Source: Verrucomicrobiota bacterium
Lineage (GTDB): Bacteria > Verrucomicrobiota > Verrucomicrobiia > Limisphaerales > UBA1319
Direction: 5' to 3'
Assembly: GCA_022711435.1 (NCBI GenBank)
Contig: JAKLFB010000025.1
Span: 1-64,000 of the forward strand
DNA: 64,000 nt
A program made the position numbers and the translations under genes. Shown one piece after another: positions 34,852 through 43,523 of this stretch. Within the stretch, counting starts at the first letter, position 1, and every line of letters begins with the position of its first letter. The notes beneath the pieces are model-generated. The model did no database searches. It was given only the letters and a program-made list of their open reading frames with translations, and was not told where the DNA came from.

Positions 34852-36209
34852 GATTCGCCCTCCCATCTCGATCCTCGCCAAGGCGTCCGCACCGGGCCGC
34901 CGCCCCCGCCGGATCGGTCCTCATCATCGTGCTGTGGATCACCTTCGGCATCGTCAGCATCGCCCTTTATTTCGGGCACTCGATGCTGCTTCACTTCCGC
35001 GCGGTCGAGCACGATGCCGCAGGCGCCCAGGCCGAACAGGCCATCGCCGGCGTCATCCGGTACATCGGCTGGGTCGTCACCAACTACGCCGACACCGGAG
35101 AGATGCCCTTCGACGATGACTACGGCTACGAGGCCGTCCGCATCGGCGATGCCACCTTCTGGCTGATCAGCCGATGCGATCCCGAAGACGCCACGGACGT
35201 GCCGGTTTACGGTCTGATGGATGAGGCATCAAAGCTCAATCTGAACACCGCCACGCTGGAGATGCTCCAGGCCCTGCCCCTCATGACCGAGGAACTGGCG
35301 GCCGCGATCGTCGACTGGCGCGACACCAACAGCGAAGCCACCGCCAACGGCGCCGAGTCCGAAACCTACTTGCGCCGCACCCCGCCCTACCGCGCCAAGG
35401 ACGCCCCCTTCGAATCCGTCGAGGAGCTGCGGCTCCTGTCGGGCGCCTCCGACGAGCTCCTCTTTGGCGAGGACACCAACTGCAACGGCGTCCTCGATCC
35501 CAACGAGAACGACGGCGATGCCACCCTCCCCCCGGACGATCGCGACGGCGTCCTCGATCCCGGGCTTATCGAGTATTTCACTGTCTTCACCCGCGAATCG
35601 GCTCTTCGCAGCGACGGGACCAACCGCATCAACGTCTCCAGCGGGACCAACCAGGAGCTGGCCTCCCTGCTGCAGGAGTTCCTCGGCCAGGAACGCGCCG
35701 CCCAGGTCCGGTCCCAGCTCGCCGGCAGCACCAACATCGCCAGCCTCCTCGAGTTCTACATCCGCAGCGGCCTGTCCATCGAGGAGTTCGAGGAGATCGA
35801 CGGCTACCTCGTCGTGACCAACCAGATGCAGGGGCTGGTCAATGTCAATACCGCCTCGGCCGTTGTCCTGGCCTGCATCCCAGGCCTCGATTCGGAGAAG
35901 GCCAACCAGCTGGTCGCCTACCGCCGCACCAAGCCGATCGACCAGACATCGATCGCCTGGGTCGCCGAAGTCCTCGACAGCCAGACCGCCATCCAGGCCG
36001 GCCCCTATCTCACGTCCCGCACCTTCCAGTTCGGCCTCGATATCGTCGCCCTCGGCCAAAACGGCCGCGGCTACCGGCGCCGCTGGGTTATCCTCGACAC
36101 CACCGAAGGCCGGCCGAAGGTCATCTACCAGCGCGACCGCGCCCGGCTCGGCTGGGCGCTGGGCGCTGAAACCCGGAAAGACTGGCTGGCAAAAATGGAG
36201 TTACGCTGA
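34848..36209 (+). CDS. gspK: Type II secretion protein GspK
   Basis: The 453-residue protein starts at 34848 (ATGA overlap). It has a pilin-like N-terminal helix (GSVLIIVLWITFGIVSIALY) lacking the Glu5 of other pseudopilins, as known for GspK. The typical features follow: LMDEASKLNLNTATLEML, a large alpha-domain, and two helix-hairpin-helix-like segments, the second near GLVNVNTASAVVLACIPGLD. It caps the pseudopilus tip with I and J. It contains an acidic loop with DTNCNGVLDPNENDGD, similar to calcium-binding EF-hand or TSP3 loops, an interesting insertion. Confidence 0.88.
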   Translation: MRFALPSRSSPRRPHRAAAPAGSVLIIVLWITFGIVSIALYFGHSMLLHFRAVEHDAAGAQAEQAIAGVIRYIGWVVTNYADTGEMPFDDDYGYEAVRIGDATFWLISRCDPEDATDVPVYGLMDEASKLNLNTATLEMLQALPLMTEELAAAIVDWRDTNSEATANGAESETYLRRTPPYRAKDAPFESVEELRLLSGASDELLFGEDTNCNGVLDPNENDGDATLPPDDRDGVLDPGLIEYFTVFTRESALRSDGTNRINVSSGTNQELASLLQEFLGQERAAQVRSQLAGSTNIASLLEFYIRSGLSIEEFEEIDGYLVVTNQMQGLVNVNTASAVVLACIPGLDSEKANQLVAYRRTKPIDQTSIAWVAEVLDSQTAIQAGPYLTSRTFQFGLDIVALGQNGRGYRRRWVILDTTEGRPKVIYQRDRARLGWALGAETRKDWLAKMELR

Positions 36210-37648
36210 TGCTCAGCTTCCAATCTCATCGCCCCGCTTCGCTCATCGGCCTCCACCTCGATGGCCGCAACCTGGACGGCGTGCTCATCCACCGGTCCAA
36301 CGGCAGCTACCGGATCTCCCAGACGTTCAGCATCCCGCTGACCTTGGATCCGTTGACCAACGATCCGGAGCTGGTCGGCCGCGAGATCCGCAATCACCTC
36401 GACCAAGCCGGCATCCGCGAGCGCTATTGCACCGTGTGCCTCCCCTCGAATTGGGTCTTAACCCTCGCGTGCAAGGTCCCCGATATCCCCGAGGCCGACG
36501 TCCCCGGGTTCCTCCAGCTCGAAGCCGAGCAAGGATTTCCGTATGACCCCGCGGACCTGTCCATCTCCACCTCGCGCTACCGCCTCCCCAACGGCGCTCA
36601 GCACGCTTCGCTCCTGGCGGTCCCCCAGCATCACCTCGTGCTGCTCACCAAAACGCTCCGCGCCGCCCGCCTCAAACCCATCAGCCTCTCCCTCGGCATC
36701 ACCGCTCTCGAGCCCTACACCCCCGACCCGGCCCCCAGCCAGCTGAGCCTGGGCGTCGGCCAGACCGGCATCGACATGCTCGTGTCCGCCCCCGGCGGCA
36801 TCGCCGCGCTCCGATCGATCGAAGGCGTCATCGAAAAGGACGGGGCCGGCCACCAGCCGGACTTCGACCTCCTCGCGCGCGAGATCCGGATCACCCTCGG
36901 CCAGCTGCCCCGCGAACTGCGCGACACCATCCGCCAGGTCGTTGTCTATGGCGGATCCCCCGCAGCGGAATCCCTGATCGAGCACATCCGGCCGATCGCC
37001 CGCTCCCTGGGCATGTCGGTCGAGTCCGGAGCAGCACCCCGGGTCAACGGCAGCGAGTTCCCGCAGCTGGCTCGCACCAGCACCGCCTCGGCCCTCGGCC
37101 TTGCCGCGCGCCACATCCAGGGACAGCCCTGCCCCTTCGAGTTCCTCCCGCCTCGAGTGAGCCCGTGGACCCAGTTTGTCCACCGCTTTGCGTCGCGGCG
37201 CATCGCGTACACCGGCGCCGCGGCCGCCGCGGTCCTCCTCCTCCTCGGGTCCGCCTTTCTCGTCCAGCAGTGGCGGCTCTCGTCGCTCGAGAACCGCTGG
37301 AAATCGATGCAGCCCCGAGTGCGCCTCGTCGAAGGGCTCCAGACCAAGAGCCGCGCTTACCGACCCTGGTTCGACGAGTCCGCCCTCACGCTCCGGATCC
37401 TCCTCCGCGTCGTCCAGGCCTTTCCCGAGGACGGCGCCGTCTCGGCCAAGAACGTGCAGATCAAGAACGGCAACGAGGTCATTTGCGCGGGCCAGGCCCG
37501 CGATAATCAGGCGCTCCTCCAGCTCCTCGACAGCCTCAGCGCTTTCCCCCAGGTCGCCGACCTCAAAACCCAGCAGGTCCGCGGCAAATCCCCTCTCCAA
37601 TACATCCTCACCTTCCGCTGGATCGAAGGAGGCCGCCATGAAGATTAA
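36209..37648 (+). CDS. gspL: Type II secretion GspL/PilM-like protein
   Basis: The 479-residue protein starts at 36209 with a TGATG overlap with gspK. The cytosolic part (residues 10-310) is an actin-like fold with a YCTVCLPSNWVLTLACKVPD stretch and later VVVYGGSPAAESLIEHIRPI, similar to PilM/GspL. A single membrane helix (YTGAAAAAVLLLLGSAFLVQ) is followed by a periplasmic GspL/PilN-like ferredoxin fold (residues 350-479). So the gene looks like a PilM-PilN fusion, as in the typical GspL. It anchors GspE to the membrane platform. Confidence 0.82.
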   Translation: MLSFQSHRPASLIGLHLDGRNLDGVLIHRSNGSYRISQTFSIPLTLDPLTNDPELVGREIRNHLDQAGIRERYCTVCLPSNWVLTLACKVPDIPEADVPGFLQLEAEQGFPYDPADLSISTSRYRLPNGAQHASLLAVPQHHLVLLTKTLRAARLKPISLSLGITALEPYTPDPAPSQLSLGVGQTGIDMLVSAPGGIAALRSIEGVIEKDGAGHQPDFDLLAREIRITLGQLPRELRDTIRQVVVYGGSPAAESLIEHIRPIARSLGMSVESGAAPRVNGSEFPQLARTSTASALGLAARHIQGQPCPFEFLPPRVSPWTQFVHRFASRRIAYTGAAAAAVLLLLGSAFLVQQWRLSSLENRWKSMQPRVRLVEGLQTKSRAYRPWFDESALTLRILLRVVQAFPEDGAVSAKNVQIKNGNEVICAGQARDNQALLQLLDSLSAFPQVADLKTQQVRGKSPLQYILTFRWIEGGRHED

Positions 37649-38171
37649 AAGCCGCGAACATCTCCTCGCCATCGCCGCCATCGGCATCGTCGCGCTCCTG
37701 GTCGGGGATCGCCTCGTGCTCACCCCCCTCACCAGCGCCTGGAAAGCCCGCTCCGCCCGCGTCGTCGCCCTCCAGAAATCCATCCAGAACGGCGCTTTGT
37801 TGCTGGACCGCGAGCAGCCCATACGCGAACGTTGGTCGATGATGGAAACCAACACGCTGTCTGCCGACGTCTCCGCCGCGGAAAACTCGGTCCTGAAAGC
37901 CGTCGACCGCTGGGCGCAGGCCAGCCGCATCAGCTTCACCTCCATCAAACCCCAGTGGAAGCAGTCCAGCCCCGAGTTCAAAACTCTCGAGTGCCGCGCC
38001 GACGCCTTCGGCAACCTGTCGTCCGTCGCCCGGTTCCTCCACGAGCTCGAGACCGATCCGCTCGCCCTCAAGATCGAGGAGATCGAGATCACCTCGCGCG
38101 ACAACGAAGGCCAGCAGCTCTCGCTCGCCGTCCGCTTCAGCGGCCTGCTCCTTACCGAGAACAACCCATGA
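37638..38171 (+). CDS. gspM: Type II secretion GspM/PilO-like protein
   Basis: The 177-residue protein starts at 37638 with an AGGAGG-like site just upstream, overlapping gspL by 11 bp. A single N-terminal membrane helix (LLAIAAIGIVALLVGDRLVL) is followed by a coiled coil and a ferredoxin-like domain ending QLSLAVRFSGLLL. The position after GspL fits GspM/PilO, which pairs with GspL in the inner membrane. Sequence conservation in this family is low, so synteny carries much of the call. Confidence 0.78.
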   Translation: MKIKSREHLLAIAAIGIVALLVGDRLVLTPLTSAWKARSARVVALQKSIQNGALLLDREQPIRERWSMMETNTLSADVSAAENSVLKAVDRWAQASRISFTSIKPQWKQSSPEFKTLECRADAFGNLSSVARFLHELETDPLALKIEEIEITSRDNEGQQLSLAVRFSGLLLTENNP

Positions 38172-38935
38172 GCTCCACCGCCTCCCATCGCCATTTCGGC
38201 GCTGCCGCCCTGCTCCTGGCCGGCTGCCTGGCCCCCGCCACGTTCGCCGCGGCCCAGGCGTCCAATGCCCCCGCCAATCCCCGCAATTTCTCCACGTTCC
38301 AGCTCATCCTCGATCGCAACATTTTCAATCCCAACCGCCGCCCGCCGCCGCCGCCCGGCGCCCGCATCGAGGCGCCCCGGCCCGCCCGCGTCGAACGGTT
38401 CAACCTGGTCGGAACCCTGATCTCCGAGACCGGTTCGTTCGCCTTTTTCGATGGCAGCGAATCCCGCTACCAAACGGTCCTCAAGCCGTCCGAGCGCCTC
38501 GGCGATCTCCAGGTCGAGTTCATCACTCCCGAACGGGTCTGCTTCCGCTCGCCCAGCAACCACTACGAGCTGACCATGGACCTCCAGATGCAGCGCGCCG
38601 AAGGCGGAGCCTGGCAGCTCGCCGCCCTGCCGCCTATCCCCGAATCCGATCGCGCCTCCGCCCGCCCGCCGGATCGCGCTTCCTCTTCCCCGCCTGGGCC
38701 CGGCGCTTTCTTCTCCTCCTCGGCGCCCGGCGCGTTCCCGTCCATGCCCGCCGCCGGCGACGCCTCCCGGCGATCTTCTCGCCGCGACCGCGGGGGCGAA
38801 CCCGATTTCCAGCCCTCCCGCTCCGCACCAAGCCCCGCCGCCGAAGCCGCCCCTCCGAGCAGTCCCTCGAGTGGCGCCAGCGAGGATGAAGTGCTCAAAC
38901 GTCTCATGGAAAAACGACAACAGGAGACCAACTGA
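38168..38935 (+). CDS. GspC-like/periplasmic T2SS operon protein
   Basis: The 255-residue protein starts at 38168 (ATGA overlap). A signal peptide or anchor (FGAAALLLAGCLAPATFAAA) precedes a folded region with FQLILDRNIFNPNRRPPPPP, then FNLVGTLISETGSFAFFDGS. This is the homology-region pattern of GspC/PilP-like proteins, which link the inner-membrane platform to the secretin. The C-terminal 100 residues are Ser/Pro-rich and disordered, ending in a short helix. It has no PDZ or coiled-coil domain. The GspC name is by position and by the ILDRNIFNP pattern. Confidence 0.65.
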   Translation: MSSTASHRHFGAAALLLAGCLAPATFAAAQASNAPANPRNFSTFQLILDRNIFNPNRRPPPPPGARIEAPRPARVERFNLVGTLISETGSFAFFDGSESRYQTVLKPSERLGDLQVEFITPERVCFRSPSNHYELTMDLQMQRAEGGAWQLAALPPIPESDRASARPPDRASSSPPGPGAFFSSSAPGAFPSMPAAGDASRRSSRRDRGGEPDFQPSRSAPSPAAEAAPPSSPSSGASEDEVLKRLMEKRQQETN

Positions 38936-40635
38936 TGAAACCCGTCAATGCATGGCTGCTGGCAGCTGCGATCGCCATCGTCGCTTCCCCTGTCACCGCT
39001 CAAACAGCCGACAATCCCGCACCCCCGGGCCCGCAAACCGCGGTCACCGTGTCCGCGGCTCCCCAGCCCGAGACGCCCGCACCCTCGAGCCCAACACCCG
39101 CCAACAGCCCGCCCGCTGCGGCCCCCGCGGCTGGCCCGGCCCCATCGGCACCCGAGGCGCCCCCCGCCCAGCCGGCCCTGCCGTCGGCGCCCACCGACGC
39201 TGCCGCGTCGAATGCGCCCCCCGCCCAGCCGCCCTCCGTCGATCTCACCGCCGCCAACGGCGAGAAAGGTCTGCGGTTCAACTTCCGGGGCGTGCCGCTC
39301 GACACCGTGCTGGATTACCTCAGCAAGGCCACCGGCCTCATCATCGTCAAGGAAACCGAGGTCCGCGGCCGCGTCGATGCCTGGAGCTACCAGCCCCTCA
39401 CCCAGGACGAGGCCATCAACCTCCTCAATACCGTCCTCAACAAGAACGGCTACGCCGCCGTCCGCAACGACCGCACCCTCACCATCGTCAGCCGCGACGA
39501 GGCCAAGAAACGCGATATCCCCGTCCGCATCGGCGCCGATCCCGAAGCCATTCCCAAGAATGACGAAATGGTCACCCACATCGTCCCCATCCGTTATGCC
39601 AACGCCCTCCAGATGACCAAGGACCTGCAGCCCCTTCTCCCCACCTACGCCACCATGACCGCCAACGAAAGCGGCAACGCCATCGTCCTCACCGATACTC
39701 AGGCCGATATCCGGCGCATGGTCCAGATCGTCAAGGCCCTCGACACCTCCATCTCGAGCATCTCCGCCATCCGCGTCTTCCCGCTCGCCTACGCCGATGC
39801 CAAGGAGCTCGCCAACATCGTCAAGGAGCTCTTTCCCACCCAGAACACCAGCACCCGCGGCAACGATCCCCGAGCGGAGTTCATGGCCCGTTTCGGCGGC
39901 GGCCCCGGCGGCGACCGGGGCGGCGGCCAGGCCAATGCCCCCACCGGCACCGGCGTCAGCGAGGCCCGCCGCGCGGCCTCCCGCGTGGCCGCCGTCGCCG
40001 ACGAGCGCACCAACTCGCTCGTCGTCAGCGCCCCCGATGAGTATATCTCCACCATCGAGCAGCTCGTCCGCGAAATCGACACCAACGCGGAAGACATCAC
40101 CGAGCTGCGCGTGTTCCACCTCAGTTTCGCCGATCCCGTCGAGACCGCCGACCTCCTCACCAGCCTCTTCCCGAACACCACATCGACCGGGGGCCGATCG
40201 GCCTTCATGTTCCGCGGCCCGGGCGGCCCGGGCGGCATGTTCGGCCGGACCGGCTCCGATGCGACCAGCGACCGTGCCAAGAAGAAAGGCCAGGTCGTCG
40301 CCGTCCCTGACCAGCGCACATCCTCGGTCGTGGTCAGCGCATCGAGCGAGATGATGCCGCAGATCGCCGCCATGATCGCCCAGCTCGACTCCAGCGACGC
40401 CAAACGCCAGAAGGTGTTCGTCTACTCGCTCGAAAACGCCGATGTCGCCAGCGTCGAGGACATCCTCCGGAACATGTTCGAGGGGCAAAACACCCGCAAT
40501 ACCAACCGGCGCACCACCACCGGCACCCAAAACCAAAACCCGTTCAGCAATCGATCGAACTTTGGCCAGGGCACCAGCTCCGGCAACCGCACCGGCTCCA
40601 GGAGCAGCGGCAGCAGCTTTGGCGGCTCGCGCTAA
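38935..40635 (+). CDS. gspD: Secretin N-domain protein (GspD N-terminal half)
   Basis: The 566-residue protein starts at 38935 with a TGATG overlap. It has a signal peptide (MKPVNAWLLAAAIAIVASPV) and a Pro/Ala-rich linker to about residue 100. Then follows an N0-like domain (GLRFNFRGVPLDTVLDYLSK) and several secretin N-type domains. Those are seen at VPIRYANALQMTKDLQPLLP, VFPLAYADAKELANIVKELF and VFHLSFADPVETADLLTSLF, each paired with an NSLVV- or SSVVV-type strand. It ends in the first half of another N-domain (KVFVYSLENADVASVEDILR) and a Ser/Gly/Asn-rich tail. It has no pore domain. It needs the next protein to form a secretin. Confidence 0.88.
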   Translation: MKPVNAWLLAAAIAIVASPVTAQTADNPAPPGPQTAVTVSAAPQPETPAPSSPTPANSPPAAAPAAGPAPSAPEAPPAQPALPSAPTDAAASNAPPAQPPSVDLTAANGEKGLRFNFRGVPLDTVLDYLSKATGLIIVKETEVRGRVDAWSYQPLTQDEAINLLNTVLNKNGYAAVRNDRTLTIVSRDEAKKRDIPVRIGADPEAIPKNDEMVTHIVPIRYANALQMTKDLQPLLPTYATMTANESGNAIVLTDTQADIRRMVQIVKALDTSISSISAIRVFPLAYADAKELANIVKELFPTQNTSTRGNDPRAEFMARFGGGPGGDRGGGQANAPTGTGVSEARRAASRVAAVADERTNSLVVSAPDEYISTIEQLVREIDTNAEDITELRVFHLSFADPVETADLLTSLFPNTTSTGGRSAFMFRGPGGPGGMFGRTGSDATSDRAKKKGQVVAVPDQRTSSVVVSASSEMMPQIAAMIAQLDSSDAKRQKVFVYSLENADVASVEDILRNMFEGQNTRNTNRRTTTGTQNQNPFSNRSNFGQGTSSGNRTGSRSSGSSFGGSR

Positions 40636-40671
40636 ACCCACTTTTTCACCCCGAAAAACCACCCATCGATT

Positions 40672-41889
40672 ATGTCACACTTCGCCTATCCGCGAGCCCG
40701 CCTGGCCCTCGGGCTCGGTCTCATCCTGGCGGCCGCGCCTGCGCTCGAGGCTCAGTTCTTCGGCGGCGGCGGTTTCGGCGGCGGCACCACGGGCCGCCGA
40801 TCCGGCTCTTCGTCCAGCACCCGCACCTACTACAACTCCGGCGAGATCGGCGAGGCCACGATCACCAGCGACCCCGAAACCCGCCGCCTCATTGTCATCA
40901 CCGACGAGGAGACCAACCTCCACATCAGCCAGGTGATCACCAACCTCGACCGGCCCAAGCCCCAGGTCCTCATCAAGGTCGTGTTCCTCGAAGTCACCCA
41001 CAACAAGGGATCCGATATCGGGATCCAGGGCCAATACACCCACGTCAATAGCGGCAACACCACCAACGACATCAGCTCGATCTTCGGGCTCAATGCCATC
41101 CCCCTGGATTTCGGCGGCGCCGGCTTCTACAAGATCCTCAGCGACGATTTCCAGGTCATCGCCCGCGCCATCGCGTCCGCCGGCAAGACCGAGGTCCTCT
41201 CCCGCCCCTCCATCATGGCCCGCAATAACCAGGAGGCTGTCATCACCGTCGGCCAGGAAATCCCCTACATCACCGATACCCGCATCACCGACAACGGCCA
41301 GACGATCAACACGGTCCAGTACCAGGATATCGGCATCATCCTCCGCGTCACCCCCTTCATCACCTCCGACGGCCTTGTCGAGATGATCGTCGCCCCCGAA
41401 ATCTCCACGCTCAGCGACAAAACCGTCCCCATCTCCGAAACTGTCGATGCCTTCGTCATCGCCAAGCGATCCGCCGAAACCGTCGTCGTCACGCCCAACG
41501 GCCACCCCATCATCATCGGCGGCCTCATGGAAAACCATCAGACCGAGTCCGTCCGGAAAATCCCTCTCCTCGGGGACATCCCCCTCCTGGGATTGGCCTT
41601 CCGTCGAACCGAGAAGGCCAACACGAAAACAGAGTTGATCATCATCCTCACCCCGCATATTGTTAACCAGCCTACGGAAGTCGCCGCCTTGACAAACCGT
41701 GAACGCCAGCAGGCACAACTGGTCCCCCAGGCGTTTTCCGAGCAGGAATTGGACCGGTTCATCGATGCCCTGCCGGTCAAGGCCGCTGACCCGAACGAGC
41801 TGATCGATGTGCCGCCCTCGACCCGCAAGAAATCCAGCAGCCGGCCTCAGCCTGCGGCGGGCAGCCGGGGAGCCCGGATGACTCCATGA
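40672..41889 (+). CDS. gspD: Secretin pore protein (GspD C-terminal half)
   Basis: The 405-residue protein has its own signal peptide (ALGLGLILAAAPALEAQ) and a Gly-rich linker. It then has the second half of an N-domain (ATITSDPETRRLIVITDEET), followed by the secretin domain. The secretin shows VLIKVVFLEVTHNKGSDIGI, LSRPSIMARNNQEAVITVGQ, VTPFITSDGLVEMIVAPEIS, and GGLMENHQTESVRKIPLLGD with IPLLGLAFRR. It ends with the ELIIILTPHIV strand. It forms the outer-membrane channel. The start is 36 bp after the stop of the N-domain gene. Confidence 0.92.
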   Translation: MSHFAYPRARLALGLGLILAAAPALEAQFFGGGGFGGGTTGRRSGSSSSTRTYYNSGEIGEATITSDPETRRLIVITDEETNLHISQVITNLDRPKPQVLIKVVFLEVTHNKGSDIGIQGQYTHVNSGNTTNDISSIFGLNAIPLDFGGAGFYKILSDDFQVIARAIASAGKTEVLSRPSIMARNNQEAVITVGQEIPYITDTRITDNGQTINTVQYQDIGIILRVTPFITSDGLVEMIVAPEISTLSDKTVPISETVDAFVIAKRSAETVVVTPNGHPIIIGGLMENHQTESVRKIPLLGDIPLLGLAFRRTEKANTKTELIIILTPHIVNQPTEVAALTNRERQQAQLVPQAFSEQELDRFIDALPVKAADPNELIDVPPSTRKKSSSRPQPAAGSRGARMTP

Positions 41890-43523
41890 TTCTACCTCGA
41901 GCCAACTGGGTGTTTCGTCTCCTCCTGGCCTTGTGGGCGTTGGTGTTTCTCTGGCAGGCCCTCGAACACCAGCGCTTCAAGCGATCCGCCAGAGAAACCG
42001 TCATCCGGCGCGCCCGCGATATCACCGGCACCCTCGGCCTGGTCATCCGATCCCAGCGCCGGTTCGGCGGCATGGTTTCCAAACCACGGCTCGAATCGGC
42101 CCTCAACGAGCTCGTCCAGTCCGAGGAGCTCAGAGGCGTCGTGCTTCTCAACGCGGTCGGCGAGGTCATCACCGCCGCCGGCGAATCCGTCGACCTCGGC
42201 GCCACTGGCATGCCCCAGTCCGGCGTCCGCTGGGACCGCCAGTCCGTCACGGTGGTGAACCTGGTCGACCTTGGCGCCATTGTCCCTCCCGATGGCACCA
42301 ACGCCTCCCCCACGATCGTCATGCCGGAGCCCGACCCGGGACGCCGCGAATCCCGCAGCCGCTTCCCTCCTCCCGGCCCATGGCCCCGCCGAGCCGAAAC
42401 CAATAGCGTCTCCAATGTCGTCGACTCCGCCGAATCGGGAGCATCGCGCCCGCCGAGGGGCGCCCCCGGCCCGTCGGAGCCGCTCCGCGAGCCCCGCGAT
42501 TCTTCGAGCCTGCGCCCTTCGCCCGAACCGCCCGGCGGGCCCGACTCCCGACAGAATCGCGGCGCCCGCAATGAGCAGGGCCAGCCGTCCCGCGATCCTC
42601 CCGGCTTCTGGCGCCCTCCCTGGATGAGCCCCGACGAATACAAGGCCCTCATCGAACAGAAAGGCCTCCACGGCCTCGCCATGGTCCTCTCCGCCAGCGA
42701 CTACCAGTCCGCCCGCACCCGCGACCTCTGGCTCCGCGCCATCATCACCGGCTTCGCCGGAATCGCGGCCGCCGGATTCGCCTTCGCATGGCGCACCCTT
42801 GTCAAATCCTCCGAATACCAAATGCGCCTTGTCCGCGCCAGCGAGCAGAACACCCACCTCCGCGAGATGAATGTCGCCGCTGCGGGCCTCGCCCATGAAA
42901 CCCGCAACCCCCTCAACATCATCCGCGGCCTCGCCCAGATGATCGCCAAAAACCCCGATACGCCCCAGACCATCCGCGCCAAGTCGCTCGAAATCACCGA
43001 CGAGGTCGATCGCGTCACCGTCCAGCTCAACGAGTTCATCAATTACTCCAAACCCCGCGAAGTCCGCCGCTCCCCCATCGCCCTCGATGCCGTGGTCGGA
43101 GACGTCGTCCGCGCTCTCAAGAGCGACATCGAGGACAAGTCTGTCCAGCTCGAAGTCGTGGATGCCCAGCTCACCATCAACGCCGACCAACCCCTCCTGC
43201 GCCAGGCCCTCTTCAATCTCCTGCTCAATGCCATCCAGGCCGTGCCATCCCGCGGCCAGATCCAGATCGTCGCCCGCAAGGACCTGCCGGCCGAAGCCAG
43301 CATCGACATCCACGACAACGGCCCCGGCGTTCCCGCCGAGCATCGCGCCGAGATCTTTCGCCCCTATTTCACCACCCGCAATCAGGGGACCGGCCTGGGC
43401 CTCGCCGTCGTCAAGCAAATCGTTCTCGCCCACGGCTGGGAGGTCGAATGCCTCGACCGCCCCGGCGGTGGCGCCACCTTCCGCATCAGCCGCCTCGAGC
43501 TCGTCCTGCCCCGCCGGTCATGA
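41886..43523 (+). CDS. NtrB-like sensor histidine kinase
   Basis: The 545-residue protein starts at 41886 (ATGA overlap). It has two membrane helices, about residues 8-25 (VFRLLLALWALVFLWQ) and 280-297 (AIITGFAGIAAAGFAFAW). Between them is an extracytoplasmic sensor with a long Pro/Arg-rich insertion. The cytosolic part has HisKA with the phosphorylated histidine in GLAHETRNPLNIIRG. The HATPase motifs are NLLLNAIQAV (N box), DNGPGVP (G1) and GTGLGLAVVKQI (G2). It pairs with the next gene, an NtrC-type regulator, through an ATGA overlap. The signal is unknown. Its tail-end position in the T2SS operon suggests regulation linked to secretion. Confidence 0.92.
   Translation: MILPRANWVFRLLLALWALVFLWQALEHQRFKRSARETVIRRARDITGTLGLVIRSQRRFGGMVSKPRLESALNELVQSEELRGVVLLNAVGEVITAAGESVDLGATGMPQSGVRWDRQSVTVVNLVDLGAIVPPDGTNASPTIVMPEPDPGRRESRSRFPPPGPWPRRAETNSVSNVVDSAESGASRPPRGAPGPSEPLREPRDSSSLRPSPEPPGGPDSRQNRGARNEQGQPSRDPPGFWRPPWMSPDEYKALIEQKGLHGLAMVLSASDYQSARTRDLWLRAIITGFAGIAAAGFAFAWRTLVKSSEYQMRLVRASEQNTHLREMNVAAAGLAHETRNPLNIIRGLAQMIAKNPDTPQTIRAKSLEITDEVDRVTVQLNEFINYSKPREVRRSPIALDAVVGDVVRALKSDIEDKSVQLEVVDAQLTINADQPLLRQALFNLLLNAIQAVPSRGQIQIVARKDLPAEASIDIHDNGPGVPAEHRAEIFRPYFTTRNQGTGLGLAVVKQIVLAHGWEVECLDRPGGGATFRISRLELVLPRRS

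Noticed and set aside
36458..38920. 820-codon antisense frame over the gspL-gspM-gspC region
   Set aside because: Composition-driven shadow; the plus-strand genes have coupled starts, membrane helices and synteny.
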